Shown here: in pieces, positions 44,975-53,912 of the stretch
How positions within the stretch are numbered: position 1 is the first letter of the stretch
How the letters are laid out: each line of letters begins with the position of its first letter
NCBI RefSeq assembly: GCF_030068475.1
Contig: NZ_JAQOSP010000104.1
Span: 62,001-126,000, forward strand
DNA length: 64,000 bases
Origin: Roseofilum acuticapitatum BLCC-M154
Lineage (GTDB): Bacteria > Cyanobacteriota > Cyanobacteriia > Cyanobacteriales > Desertifilaceae
Reading direction: 5' to 3'
Notes under the pieces: generated by a model
The model's input: the letters and a program-made list of their open reading frames with translations, nothing else
Databases searched by the model: none
What the model was told of the DNA's origin: nothing
Translations under genes and position numbers: made by a program

Positions 44975-45757
44975 TTATTGGGCTGGTGTAAATCCGTAGT
45001 CTTTGAAGATGGATTGTGCGGTATCCGTTATGAGAAAATCAACAAAACGTTGAGCTTGTTCAGGAAATTTGCTCTGCTGCAAAACGGCGACAGGATACAG
45101 AATAGGAGAGTGGGAGCCTTCGGGAGCAGTGGCAACAATAGTTATTTTATCGGAAAGCATGGCATCCGTTTGATAAACGATTCCGGCATCCACATTACCT
45201 GATTCCACATAAAATAAGACTTGCCGGACATCTTTAGCCAGGACAAATTTAGGCGTAAGATCTTCATATAACTTGAGGTGGCTTAACACTTCTTTTCCAT
45301 ATTGTCCTGCGGGAACTGTTTCTGGATTACCGAGGGCAATTTTTGTGATATTTTCACCGGTTAAGTCGGCAAAGTCTTGAAGGGATTGACTGTCTTTGGC
45401 AGTGACTAACACAACTTCATTTTTGAGGAGATTTTTCCGGGTTTCGACTTTTAATAAATTTTTGCTCTCTAGGATATCGATTTGTTTGGGTGAAGCGGAA
45501 ATGAAGATATCAACGGGAGCGCCTTGTTCGATTTGTTGTTGCAGGGTTCCGGAGGAGGCGAAGTTATAGACGATGAGGGTATTGGGTTCTTGTTGTTGAT
45601 AAGCTTCGGCAATAGGAGCCATTACATCCTGAAGACTGGCAGCGACGGAGACGGTTAATTGGGTTTGGGTTGATGCTTCGGGAGTGCTGGCACTACAGCT
45701 TATACAAATGGTAAGGATTAGGGAAATGATAAAATAGAAAAATCCTCGTTTTTTCAT
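44975..45757 (-). CDS. modA: Molybdate-binding lipoprotein ModA
   Basis: Periplasmic molybdate receptor, about 260 aa. GAGGT lies seven bases before the ATG at 45757, which decides the start (MKKRGFFYFII...) over 45763 and 45817. The signal peptide ends in a lipobox (CISC). The mature part opens LTVSVAASLQDVMAPIAEAY, with ligand-loop residues FNFASSGTLQQQIEQGAP-like (seen as VYNFASSGTLQQQIEQ) and YVESGNVDAGIVYQTDA, both typical of ModA. It lies between the nif genes and modBC. Confidence 0.93.
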   Translation of the reverse strand: MKKRGFFYFIISLILTICISCSASTPEASTQTQLTVSVAASLQDVMAPIAEAYQQQEPNTLIVYNFASSGTLQQQIEQGAPVDIFISASPKQIDILESKNLLKVETRKNLLKNEVVLVTAKDSQSLQDFADLTGENITKIALGNPETVPAGQYGKEVLSHLKLYEDLTPKFVLAKDVRQVLFYVESGNVDAGIVYQTDAMLSDKITIVATAPEGSHSPILYPVAVLQQSKFPEQAQRFVDFLITDTAQSIFKDYGFTPAQ

Positions 45758-45843
45758 GACCATTACCTCAAAGGTGTAAGAAGATTCAAATAACCAGAAT
45801 AAACGAGAATTTTTCAAAACTTTGAAGGGTTGAAGTCAATCGC

Positions 45844-46146
45844 TTACAATATGGATTTTGTCAACTTTCTAACGGCTTGAAAATGCTCGAAACTGGGGGT
45901 TTCAATTTCTCCATCTGCTAACTTTTCGAGTTCACTGGCTAAACGACGCAGATAGTCAGCTTGTCTTCGGATTCTGTCACTGATACCGGTATCTCCGGAG
46001 GCTAGACATTGGGGACAGACATCGGTGATATATTCATCAGAATTGCGATAGGCTCGCGCAATAATTTCTTCAGGGAAGAAGAGCGTACCACAGAGGTGAC
46101 ATTGACATTTTTCATCAAAATAGTTACTTTCTAACTCGATTTTCAT
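45844..46146 (-). CDS. Small zinc-binding protein in the nif-mod island
   Basis: About 100 aa from the ATG at 46146 (MKIELESNYFDEK). Two Cys pairs (CQCHLCG and CPQCLASG), about 30 residues apart, look like a zinc ribbon. The C-terminal half is helical (SDRIRRQADYLRRLASELEKL). The frame could begin at 46194. I do not recognise the family. It lies between nifV and modA on the same strand. It could be a nif-associated helper, but that rests on position only. Confidence 0.6.
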   Translation of the reverse strand: MKIELESNYFDEKCQCHLCGTLFFPEEIIARAYRNSDEYITDVCPQCLASGDTGISDRIRRQADYLRRLASELEKLADGEIETPSFEHFQAVRKLTKSIL

Positions 46147-46256
46147 GAATGGTTTCCTCAGAAGCTTTCTGGTTATGGTATTGGTCACTACCATTTTAAC
46201 AACTTCTTTATAATTCTAGGGAAGAGAGGATCGGTTCAAAGTAAGGGTATCCTGAC

Positions 46257-46290
46257 AAAAAAAGCCTGAAGGAAGGGATAGATTGAGGCT
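46257..46290 (-). terminator. Possible terminator after nifV
   Basis: On the minus strand AGCCT and AGGCT, spaced by 18 bases, are followed by seven T residues. The stem is short, so this is a weak call. If real, it would end the nif transcript just before the zinc-protein gene. Confidence 0.35.
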
Positions 46291-47431
46291 AAGAGGAGTG
46301 GATTTCCTCGGTTTCTGACAACTTCCTGTTACTTAAAAGATCTAATACTTCCTCTTGAGTTACTCCGCGCTTGAGTTGAATGGCTAGAGAACGTACCTGC
46401 TCAAGCAATCGTTGAATTTCTTGTTGTTGCAGGGTAATTTTCTGCTCTTGGAGTAAGCTGTACAATAGCGATCGCCCGGAATGCTTGCCTAAGACTAGAC
46501 GGTGCTGTAATCCGAGTTCCGCCGGATCGTAGGGTTGATAGGTGTGAGCATTTTTGAGCAAGCCATTCACATGAATCCCCGCTTCATGGGTAAAGGCATT
46601 ATCGCCAACCACCGACTTCCAGGGGGGGAGAATATTTCCCGAAGCTTGCTGCACCAACTGAGAAATATCTCGTAACTGATGGGTATCAATTCCTAGTTTT
46701 ATCCCATACAGATGCTTGAGCGCAATCACCACTTCTTCTAAAGCAGCATTTCCCGCTCGCTCTCCCAATCCATTCACGGTGGTATTAACCGAAGTGGCTC
46801 CCGCTTTAACTCCCGCTAAAGTATTCGCCACTGCCATCCCTAAGTCATCATGGGTATGCATTTCGATGGGAAGGGTAACCTGTTGCACCAATTGACTAAT
46901 TTTGTCATAGGTGGCGAAGGGATCGAGGATGCCGACGGTATCGCAAAATCGAAACCGACTCGCTCCCCAGTCTTGCACTTTTTGCACAACTTCGCTCAAA
47001 AATTCGGGATTGGCGCGGGAAGAATCTTCTCCTCCAACCGCAACATAAAATCCGCGATCGATCGCAAAACTAATGCTTTCCTCTAACTGTCGCCAAAATT
47101 GAGACAGCTTGCCACCAAACTTAACCTGGATCTGAAGTTCGGAAACGGGAATCGAGATATGAACTCTATGCAATCCACAGGCAAGGGAGGCTTGAATATC
47201 TTCAATTTTAGCCCGATTCCAGCCCATTAACTGAGCCTTGAGTCCTAAATCAACGATCGCCCGGATCGCATCTGCCTCTTCGCCTCCCATCACTGGAATT
47301 CCCACTTCCAGCTCCGGAACTCCCATCCGATCCAGCAGTTGGGCGATCGCCACTTTTTCCGCCAGAGTAAACGCCACACCCGCCGCTTGTTCTCCATCCC
47401 TCAAAGTGGTGTCATTAATATTAATGCTCAT
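46289..47431 (-). CDS. nifV: Homocitrate synthase
   Basis: Makes homocitrate, the organic ligand of FeMo-co, from acetyl-CoA and 2-oxoglutarate. The 380-aa protein has [17 protein letters not shown] at its N-terminus, the metal residues [16 protein letters not shown], and [13 protein letters not shown]; all are DRE-TIM metallolyase hallmarks. Homology to 2-isopropylmalate synthase is always a caveat, but length and nif context support NifV. It follows nifB by 75 bp. Confidence 0.95.
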   Translation of the reverse strand: MSININDTTLRDGEQAAGVAFTLAEKVAIAQLLDRMGVPELEVGIPVMGGEEADAIRAIVDLGLKAQLMGWNRAKIEDIQASLACGLHRVHISIPVSELQIQVKFGGKLSQFWRQLEESISFAIDRGFYVAVGGEDSSRANPEFLSEVVQKVQDWGASRFRFCDTVGILDPFATYDKISQLVQQVTLPIEMHTHDDLGMAVANTLAGVKAGATSVNTTVNGLGERAGNAALEEVVIALKHLYGIKLGIDTHQLRDISQLVQQASGNILPPWKSVVGDNAFTHEAGIHVNGLLKNAHTYQPYDPAELGLQHRLVLGKHSGRSLLYSLLQEQKITLQQQEIQRLLEQVRSLAIQLKRGVTQEEVLDLLSNRKLSETEEIHSS

Positions 47432-47506
47432 GGGTTACTTTCTCCTCTCATTGGGTTCCTAGAAACTCCAGGCGTTGGCTCCCTCCATCTTCCCATATTC
47501 TATGCC

Positions 47507-48802
47507 TCATCCACAACCCAAACCATCCCCTTGACATTCAGAAGCGGCTGCGGCAAATTTCGTGCATTCCGTCTGTTTGCGCCGCTTGAACTTCGAGAGA
47601 TCTTCCCCCTCATAAACCGCCTTCAATCCCAGATTAATAAACCCACTCAGTTCTATGGGCATAATCCCACATTGACTTAAAATCTGTTTCGGATTATCTC
47701 CCATACCACTAGCTAAAATAGCCCGACAATCTTGTAAATTATTCGCCAACTTTTGCCAGCGCTCAAACCCAGTCCCAGACCCTGGCGTTAACCGTTCTTC
47801 CACCAAATTAAATCCAGTTTTAGTCTGTTCCCAAATCTGCAATTGCAGGGCTTGTCCCAGATGTTGATTGACTAAAACCCCTTCAACCGTCGCCACAGCA
47901 ACATAGGGGCGATTATTCGATTTTTGCGGAATTTTGCGCTCAGAAGAAGAAGCCAAACAACCCGCAAACTCCTGCGATCGATCTTCGCCCAAAAGTCCCA
48001 CCGCATCAGCCCGACAGCGAGTACAATGGCGCATTTGTGGCAAATATTCCTCGCACTCTTTGCGAATTTGATTCATCATTCGTCCATTGGGTTCTTTCAG
48101 TTCCTCAAAGGGCGTATCTGGAGTGGGAAACATGGCCATGGCATTGAACAAATCAGCTCCTAATTCTGCCGCCTTTTTCGCCACTTCCACCACATGATGG
48201 TCATTAATTCCCGGCATAACAATACAGTTAATTTTCACTGTCACGCCGGCCGCTTTTAAACCCTTAATCGCTGCCAATTGCCGCTCTAGGAGTAAAGTCG
48301 CTCCTTTTAAGCCTTGATAAACCGTCTTTTCATCCCGAACCCAGCGATAAACCTTGCGGGTAATTTCCGGATCGACTGCATTCATAGTCACGGTCACATG
48401 ACTGACCCCAATTTCGGCAATTTTAGCAATATATTCTGGCTTTAAATTCAGTCCATTGCTGGCCAAACAGAGGATTAAATCTGGGTATTCTTCCCGCAAC
48501 AATTCCATCGTGCGTAAGGTTTCCTCTGGATTGGCAAAGGGGTCACCTGGCCCGGCAATTCCTGCCACTGTAATTCGCGGTTCTTTCTCCAATACTTGAC
48601 CCATATAATAGAGGGCTTGTTCTGGAGATAATACATTACTGGTTACTCCTGGTCGGCTTTCATTGACGCAATCATATTTACGATTGCAATAGTTACACTG
48701 AATATTGCATTTGGGCGCTACGGGTAAATGGACTCGTCCATATTGTCCTTTGACATTGACATTGAAGCAAGGATGTTTTTCGTAATCAATAGTAGTGGTC
48801 AT
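47507..48802 (-). CDS. nifB: FeMo-cofactor biosynthesis protein NifB
   Basis: Radical-SAM enzyme making NifB-co, the 8Fe-9S-C core. It has CNIQCNYCNRKYDC (CxxxCxxC), AGPGDPFANPEETL, and conserved cysteines CTRCRADAVGLLGED. The C-terminal part (YVAVATVEGVLVNQHLGQA) is a NifX-like domain, so both halves are present. The 431 aa are shorter than most cyanobacterial NifB (about 470-500), through a shorter N-terminus. It ends CQGDGLGCG, a cysteine-rich tail. The order nifN-nifB-nifV is not the standard cyanobacterial one. Confidence 0.97.
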   Translation of the reverse strand: MTTTIDYEKHPCFNVNVKGQYGRVHLPVAPKCNIQCNYCNRKYDCVNESRPGVTSNVLSPEQALYYMGQVLEKEPRITVAGIAGPGDPFANPEETLRTMELLREEYPDLILCLASNGLNLKPEYIAKIAEIGVSHVTVTMNAVDPEITRKVYRWVRDEKTVYQGLKGATLLLERQLAAIKGLKAAGVTVKINCIVMPGINDHHVVEVAKKAAELGADLFNAMAMFPTPDTPFEELKEPNGRMMNQIRKECEEYLPQMRHCTRCRADAVGLLGEDRSQEFAGCLASSSERKIPQKSNNRPYVAVATVEGVLVNQHLGQALQLQIWEQTKTGFNLVEERLTPGSGTGFERWQKLANNLQDCRAILASGMGDNPKQILSQCGIMPIELSGFINLGLKAVYEGEDLSKFKRRKQTECTKFAAAASECQGDGLGCG

Positions 48803-48871
48803 TTTTCCGTTCTCCGTGATGGTTGATTTAAGCCGTGGGTACTTTCTTATTTACCCATTCGCTAACTCTCT

Positions 48872-50269
48872 CTACAAATAGCCATACCCAACAGGGGAAT
48901 CGGCTTGTTTTTTGTCGATAATGGCGTTAACAATTTGATCGAGAAGGCGCTGGGTTCCGCGATAGCCAAGGTGTAAAATACGCTGTCCTCCAAAGCGATC
49001 GTGAATGGGGAAACCGACGCGAATCATGGGGATTTGATGTTTACGAGCAATGGGATATCCTTTGCTGGTTCCGATGATTAAATCGGGTTTAATTTGGTCA
49101 ATTTGTTCGCCAATTTCGTAGAAGTCCACATTGTCGCGAACGGAGATGGGTTCTTTGAGGATATCTGCGGTAACAGCTTCGATCGCCGGAGAGAGTTGGC
49201 CGCTATTACCACCGGAGGCACAGAAGATCGGTTTAATACCCACTTCTGCGAGAAAAGCCGTAATTCCTACGACCAAATCTTCCTCTCCGTAGACTACCGC
49301 CCGTTGACCAAAGAGATATTTGTGAGCATCCACATAAGCATCGACTAACCGCCCCCGTTCCGATGCATGGATTTGGGGAATCGCTTGTCCGGTAAGGTCT
49401 TGGAGCAAGTTAAAGAGGCGATCGCTCTCTCGCAAACCGATGGGAAGTCCCAAGCGATGCAAAGGCACATCAAAGCGCTTCTGGAGAACTTCTCCACCGG
49501 TGTCTCCTGTGCCTTCTAAGACTCGTCCGAACTCCAAAGTGGCGATCGCCTGATCCATCGCCCGAATATCAGCAACCGGAGTTCCTCCTTCTGGAATCGT
49601 CAGATAATCCAGTTGTGCCGGCCCATCCAATGTATCCGAAAAATCCGGTAAAATTGTGCCTTTAATGCCAAAATCTTGCACAATTTCTCGCAAATACCGC
49701 AGATCAGCCGGAGACACTAAACCCGGCAAAACATTAATCGAAGGACTATGGATCAAAGGTGAACTTTCCACCCCTGATAATTGCTCAATAACCGCTTTAA
49801 CCGTTGCATGAAAACCTTCCGCATGAGTCCCACTATAACTCGGAGTTGCCACCCGTACCAACGTCGGTAACGGCTCCTCCCCTTGGCCAAATTCTTGTTG
49901 GAATTCCAATAAGAAACGCTTCACATCATCGCCAATAGTTTCTGTTAAACAAGTCGTAGCAATTCCCACCACATCCGGATGGTATTTATCCATCACATTG
50001 AGTAAGCCTTTTTTTAAGTTTGGCCCGCCCCCATAAACCGCATGTTTTTCACTCAGAGCAGACGAAGCAATATCAATCGGTTCCCGGAAATGGCTAATAA
50101 TATAGCGGCGCATATACGTTGCACATCCTTGAGAACCATGCAAGAAAGGAACGCACCCTTCTATGCCTCGAAAAGCAATACAAGCCCCCAGAGGTTTACA
50201 GAGTTTACAGGCATTCGTTGTCGAGACATATGCCTCGGTTTGGCGCTTAATTTTTAAGGTTTTACTCAT
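48872..50269 (-). CDS. nifN: FeMo-cofactor scaffold subunit NifN
   Basis: Beta subunit of the NifEN scaffold where NifB-co matures to FeMo-co. A 465-aa NifK homologue: NACKLCKPLGACIAFRGIEGCVPF and HGSQGCATYMRRYI hold the cluster cysteines, and TTCLTETIGDDVKRFL is the family core. Forty-eight bp separate it from nifE. It contains two HIP1 sites, unlike nifK and nifD. Confidence 0.95.
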   Translation of the reverse strand: MSKTLKIKRQTEAYVSTTNACKLCKPLGACIAFRGIEGCVPFLHGSQGCATYMRRYIISHFREPIDIASSALSEKHAVYGGGPNLKKGLLNVMDKYHPDVVGIATTCLTETIGDDVKRFLLEFQQEFGQGEEPLPTLVRVATPSYSGTHAEGFHATVKAVIEQLSGVESSPLIHSPSINVLPGLVSPADLRYLREIVQDFGIKGTILPDFSDTLDGPAQLDYLTIPEGGTPVADIRAMDQAIATLEFGRVLEGTGDTGGEVLQKRFDVPLHRLGLPIGLRESDRLFNLLQDLTGQAIPQIHASERGRLVDAYVDAHKYLFGQRAVVYGEEDLVVGITAFLAEVGIKPIFCASGGNSGQLSPAIEAVTADILKEPISVRDNVDFYEIGEQIDQIKPDLIIGTSKGYPIARKHQIPMIRVGFPIHDRFGGQRILHLGYRGTQRLLDQIVNAIIDKKQADSPVGYGYL

Positions 50270-50317
50270 GATTTTACCCGTTCCCAGATTGCAGTTGTCA
50301 AAATCAAAATTAGTTGA

Positions 50318-51667
50318 TTACTTCGACTGAGCGCGTCGAGGCACAAATTGCCAAATCGGAGACATCACCGTAGAATGAACTTCCTTGGCAAAATTGAGCA
50401 TTCCCACAAACCCTTCTAGGGCTTCTTTCCGTTCATGGTTGTGGTCGCAGAATCCAATGCCCAATTTATAAGCAATAGGCCGTTCTTTAACCCCACCAAC
50501 AAAAATATCTACATCCTTTTCTTTCAAAAAATCAGATAATTCTAAGGGATTAGAATCATCAACAATAATGGTTCCTTCGTCAGTGATTTCATGGAGTTCT
50601 TGATAATCAGCTTGGGTTCCCGTTTGTGACCCCACCATTACCACATCCATACCCAATAACCGGAAAGCTTTCACTAAGGAGAAAGCCTTAAAAGCTCCTC
50701 CCACATAAATCGCTGCGGTTTTGCCTTCTAAGTCTTTGCGGTATTCATTTAACTGGGAATAGAGCGTGGATAATTCAGAGCGGACTAACTCTTGCGCTCG
50801 TTGCAAAATACTCGGATCGTCCTCAAAAAAACGAGCGACTGAGTATAAAGCTTCTGCCATATCTTCCACGCCAAAATAAGAGACGCGCAGGAAGGGTACA
50901 CCATAGTCCTCTTGCATCAGTTTGGCGAAGTCCATGGTTGCACCAGAACATTGCACCACATTCAAAGCTGCCCCATGCGATCGCTGAATATCTCCGATCC
51001 GTCCGTCTCCGGTAATATTCGCCACGACTTGAATACCCATCCGCTCAAAATATTCACGGATAATCCAAATTTCTCCCGCTAAATTAAAGTCACCCAAAAT
51101 ATTGATACTGTGGGGAGAAATCCCCGTCGTATCCCCCATTCCCACCAACCGAAACATGGCTCGACAAGCGGCATTATATCCCGCTCGTTTATTCCCCTTA
51201 AAGCCTTCCGACTGTACGGGAATAACAGGAATACCTTTTTCTTGGCTGACTCGTTTACAAATGCCTTCTAAGTCATCGCCAATAATGCCCACAATGCAAG
51301 TCGAATAGACAAATGCACCCTTGGGATCGTGGCGATCGATTAATTCACATAAGGCTTGGTGAAGTTTTTTCTCCCCACCAAAGATCACATCCCGTTCTTG
51401 CAAATCTGTGGAAAAACTGAGCCGATGTAATTCTGGCCCAGAGGACAAAGCGCCCCGAATATCCCAAGTATAAGCCGCACAACCAATGGGGCCATGCACT
51501 AAATGAATGGCATCAGCAATGGGGTAAAGAACGACGCGGGAACCACAGAATACACAAGCTCTTTGACTAACAGCACCAGCCAAACTTTCTTTATTGCAAG
51601 CAAACTCAAAAGGGCTATCACCTTTGCGGTGAATTTGTTGCTCTCGCTCTCTTAAAATTCCAGTCAT
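50318..51667 (-). CDS. nifE: FeMo-cofactor scaffold subunit NifE
   Basis: Alpha subunit of NifEN, 449 aa and NifD-like. Cysteine segments are SQRACVFCGSRVV, HGPIGCAAYTWDIRG and YSTCIVGIIGDDLEGI. Ends WQFVPRRAQSK. It begins a sub-block nifE-nifN-nifB-nifV and lies 377 bp from the ferredoxin gene, a gap filled by repeats. Confidence 0.96.
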   Translation of the reverse strand: MTGILREREQQIHRKGDSPFEFACNKESLAGAVSQRACVFCGSRVVLYPIADAIHLVHGPIGCAAYTWDIRGALSSGPELHRLSFSTDLQERDVIFGGEKKLHQALCELIDRHDPKGAFVYSTCIVGIIGDDLEGICKRVSQEKGIPVIPVQSEGFKGNKRAGYNAACRAMFRLVGMGDTTGISPHSINILGDFNLAGEIWIIREYFERMGIQVVANITGDGRIGDIQRSHGAALNVVQCSGATMDFAKLMQEDYGVPFLRVSYFGVEDMAEALYSVARFFEDDPSILQRAQELVRSELSTLYSQLNEYRKDLEGKTAAIYVGGAFKAFSLVKAFRLLGMDVVMVGSQTGTQADYQELHEITDEGTIIVDDSNPLELSDFLKEKDVDIFVGGVKERPIAYKLGIGFCDHNHERKEALEGFVGMLNFAKEVHSTVMSPIWQFVPRRAQSK

Positions 51668-52044
51668 CGCTTACGTCCTCAGTCCTAATTAGAAGTAATA
51701 AGAAGGGCGCATGGCTTGCACCCCTGAGATTACAAGTAGTTTGCTCTGCTATAAGGTCATTAAGATCCCCCTAAATCCCCCTTAAAAAGGGGGACTTTTG
51801 TTTATTTTTCTCCCCTTTCTAATATCAAATCCTTAAATGCTTGCTACGTTCTGCGTACTGTAGAAACAGGGTGGGGGAGGGCGGGTTTCCGCAAGCGGAC
51901 ATGAATACAAAAATAGTGGTCAGTCTACAAGATTTGGGTATAACCCGCCCCTACAGAGATCTGTAGCGTAAATAAATAGATTTGATATAAGGGGAACTTT
52001 TGTTTATTCTCCCCCCTTTCTAAGGGGGGTAAGGGGGGATCTCT
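51668..52044. repeat. MITE-like insertion between the ferredoxin gene and nifE
   Basis: TAATATCAAATCC (51820-51832) faces GATTTGATATAA (51979-51990): terminal inverted repeats of about 10 bp around 170 bp. The element is flanked by two near-identical 33-35-bp direct copies (about 51790-51822 and 51991-52023), both containing CTTTTGTTTATT and CCCCTTTCTAA. Inside, GGGCGGGTTT (about 51879) pairs with AACCCGCCCCTAC (about 51942-51954). The inverted ends resemble those at 21047-21218 (ATATCAAGTC/GACTTGATAT). No reading frame. It interrupts an operon that is otherwise compact. Confidence 0.7.
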
Positions 52045-52362
52045 TTACGTGGCAAATAAATAATCTTCAGCCGGTTTATTCTCTTCGAGAGCATCGAGAA
52101 TTTCATCGATCGCATCTTCATCCACTTCCCCATACCAGTAGTTGTCGGGATAGACCATCATCACCGGGCCATGATCGCAGAGCTTGAGACAACCGGTAGA
52201 AGAGACCAAAATATTATCAAGTCCGCGATCGATTAATTCACCTTCGAGATACTGAATTAAACTCACAGCTTTCTTTTTATTACAAACTCCCTGGGCTTCT
52301 CCCTTGGTTCTAAAGGAATTACAAACAAAAATGTGGTGTTCGGGTTTCGTGAATTTACTCAT
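52045..52362 (-). CDS. Thioredoxin-like 2Fe-2S ferredoxin in the nif operon
   Basis: A 105-aa protein with cysteines spaced C14-x12-C27-x30-C58-x3-C62, the pattern of thioredoxin-fold [2Fe-2S] ferredoxins (Shethna protein/NuoE-like). TGCLKLCDHGPVMMVYPDNYWYG-type sequence around the second pair is typical. It lies between nifK and nifE, where nif clusters of sulfate reducers and relatives often carry such a gene. It may serve electron transfer or conformational protection of nitrogenase from oxygen, as the Shethna protein does; that role is inferred. Confidence 0.88.
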   Translation of the reverse strand: MSKFTKPEHHIFVCNSFRTKGEAQGVCNKKKAVSLIQYLEGELIDRGLDNILVSSTGCLKLCDHGPVMMVYPDNYWYGEVDEDAIDEILDALEENKPAEDYLFAT

Positions 52363-52425
52363 GATTGACTCCTGATTCAGATTCAGAGGTTTAACTAAGC
52401 TCCCTGAGTCAGGGAGCCATAAATC

Positions 52426-53799
52426 TTACAGAACCAACTCAAAGATTTCATCGGGATCATCCCGGTCTTTGCGTTCCAAAATCGTATTGATGATGTTGCA
52501 CAACAGATGCATACTGCCCTTGTAACCTACAGAGGGGAAGTAGCTATGACCCACCCGGTCGAGAATCGGCCAACCAAACCGGACTAAGGGAATATCTTCT
52601 GCACGGGCAATATGTTTACCATACACATTCGAGATCAACAGATCCACAGGATTGCCCTTAATCAGTTGATGCAGATAGAATAGATCGGTATCATCTTTGA
52701 CGATCGCATCCGGAACCCACTCTTGCAGGATTTCTTCACAGCGTTTCCGGAAATACTTAGAAGCCGTTCCCGTAATCACATATACCGGTTTAGCACCACA
52801 ACTGACCAAAAACTCCGTTAAAGGAACCATTTGATCCGGGTCTCCAGCCAAAGCCACCCGCTTACCATACAGATACTGCTGCATATCCGTCATCAGGTCT
52901 ACTAACCGACCCCGGTCATCTTTTAAACACTCTGGAACCTCTGCACCAGTGGTTTCTAAAATCGCTTGGATAAAGCGATCCGTTGCCGCAATTCCAATCG
53001 GTAAATCCAGCAGATGATAGGGAACCTTACACTTAATTTCCAGTTCCTTCGCCGCTTGTGTCGAGGCATCCGGCCCCAGAGCCAGAGTTGCAATACTATC
53101 TCCAGTCGTATGCAACGCTTCCACCGGAGTTCCCCCTTTAGGATACATCTCAAACGTTCCCGTTTGCGGCGTATCCACTACATCACTGGTATCCGGGAAA
53201 ACCACAGATTTTACCCCCACTTGATCCAACAGATGCTTAATCTGGCGGATATCCGACGGTTCTACATAACCCGGAATCACATTAATTTGCTGTAGAGGAG
53301 TTTCCGTTTTCCGCGAAAGATACTTAACAATCCCAGCCGTCATATTCGACCAACCCGTAATATGGGTTCCCACATAACTGGGGGTATTGGCATGAATCAC
53401 TACCTTACCTTCCGGGATAATCCCACTTTCTCGCGCTTCCCGAATCAACGTAGGAATATCATCGCCAATGGTTTCTGACAGACAAGTGGTATTGATCGCA
53501 ATCACTTCCGGGTCATAGAGTTTATACATCGTAGTGAACGCTTGACGCAAGTTCGCGCCACCACCAAAGACGGCTGAACCTTCCGTAAAAGAACTGGTGG
53601 CCGCCATAATCGGGTCGCGATAATGACGAGTGAGGTGCGATCGATGGTAAGAACAACAACCTTGTGAGCCATGGGAATGGGGTAAGCATCCATGAATTCC
53701 TAGTGCCGCATACATTGCCCCGATGGGTTGACAAGTTTTTGCTGGGTTGACCCGTAGGGCTTTGCGTTCTACAACTTCTTTGGGGGTTGCTTCTAACAT
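52426..53799 (-). CDS. nifK: Nitrogenase MoFe protein beta subunit
   Basis: Holds half of the P-cluster in the alpha2-beta2 MoFe protein. Cysteines fall in NPAKTCQPIGAMYAALGIHGCLP, SHGSQGCCSYHR and NTTCLSETIGDDI. The 457 aa lack the about 50-residue N-terminal extension of Azotobacter and typical cyanobacterial NifK (about 510-520) and match the length of the clostridial type (about 458). HIP1 sites are absent from it. A hairpin lies 37-76 bp upstream, between nifD and nifK. Confidence 0.97.
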   Translation of the reverse strand: MLEATPKEVVERKALRVNPAKTCQPIGAMYAALGIHGCLPHSHGSQGCCSYHRSHLTRHYRDPIMAATSSFTEGSAVFGGGANLRQAFTTMYKLYDPEVIAINTTCLSETIGDDIPTLIREARESGIIPEGKVVIHANTPSYVGTHITGWSNMTAGIVKYLSRKTETPLQQINVIPGYVEPSDIRQIKHLLDQVGVKSVVFPDTSDVVDTPQTGTFEMYPKGGTPVEALHTTGDSIATLALGPDASTQAAKELEIKCKVPYHLLDLPIGIAATDRFIQAILETTGAEVPECLKDDRGRLVDLMTDMQQYLYGKRVALAGDPDQMVPLTEFLVSCGAKPVYVITGTASKYFRKRCEEILQEWVPDAIVKDDTDLFYLHQLIKGNPVDLLISNVYGKHIARAEDIPLVRFGWPILDRVGHSYFPSVGYKGSMHLLCNIINTILERKDRDDPDEIFELVL

Positions 53800-53836
53800 G
53801 ATGTTCTCTCCTTATGAAGATGAATGAAGGGTGAGA

Positions 53837-53875
53837 GTTGCAAAGGGTAGGGCCCAAGCACAAACCCTATGCAAC
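53837..53875 (-). other. nifD-nifK intercistronic hairpin
   Basis: Arms GTTGCA-A-AGGGT and ACCCT-A-TGCAAC form an eleven-base-pair stem with one A/A mismatch around a 15-base loop. No T-run follows on the minus strand, so it is more likely a processing or mRNA-stability structure than a terminator. Confidence 0.6.
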
Positions 53876-53912
53876 TAGAGGACGGAGGCTAGGGGCATAC
53901 AACCCCTTAACC

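Noticed and set aside
47339-47680. Plus-strand open frame across the nifB-nifV junction
   Set aside because: It is antisense to both genes, with no start signal or family similarity.
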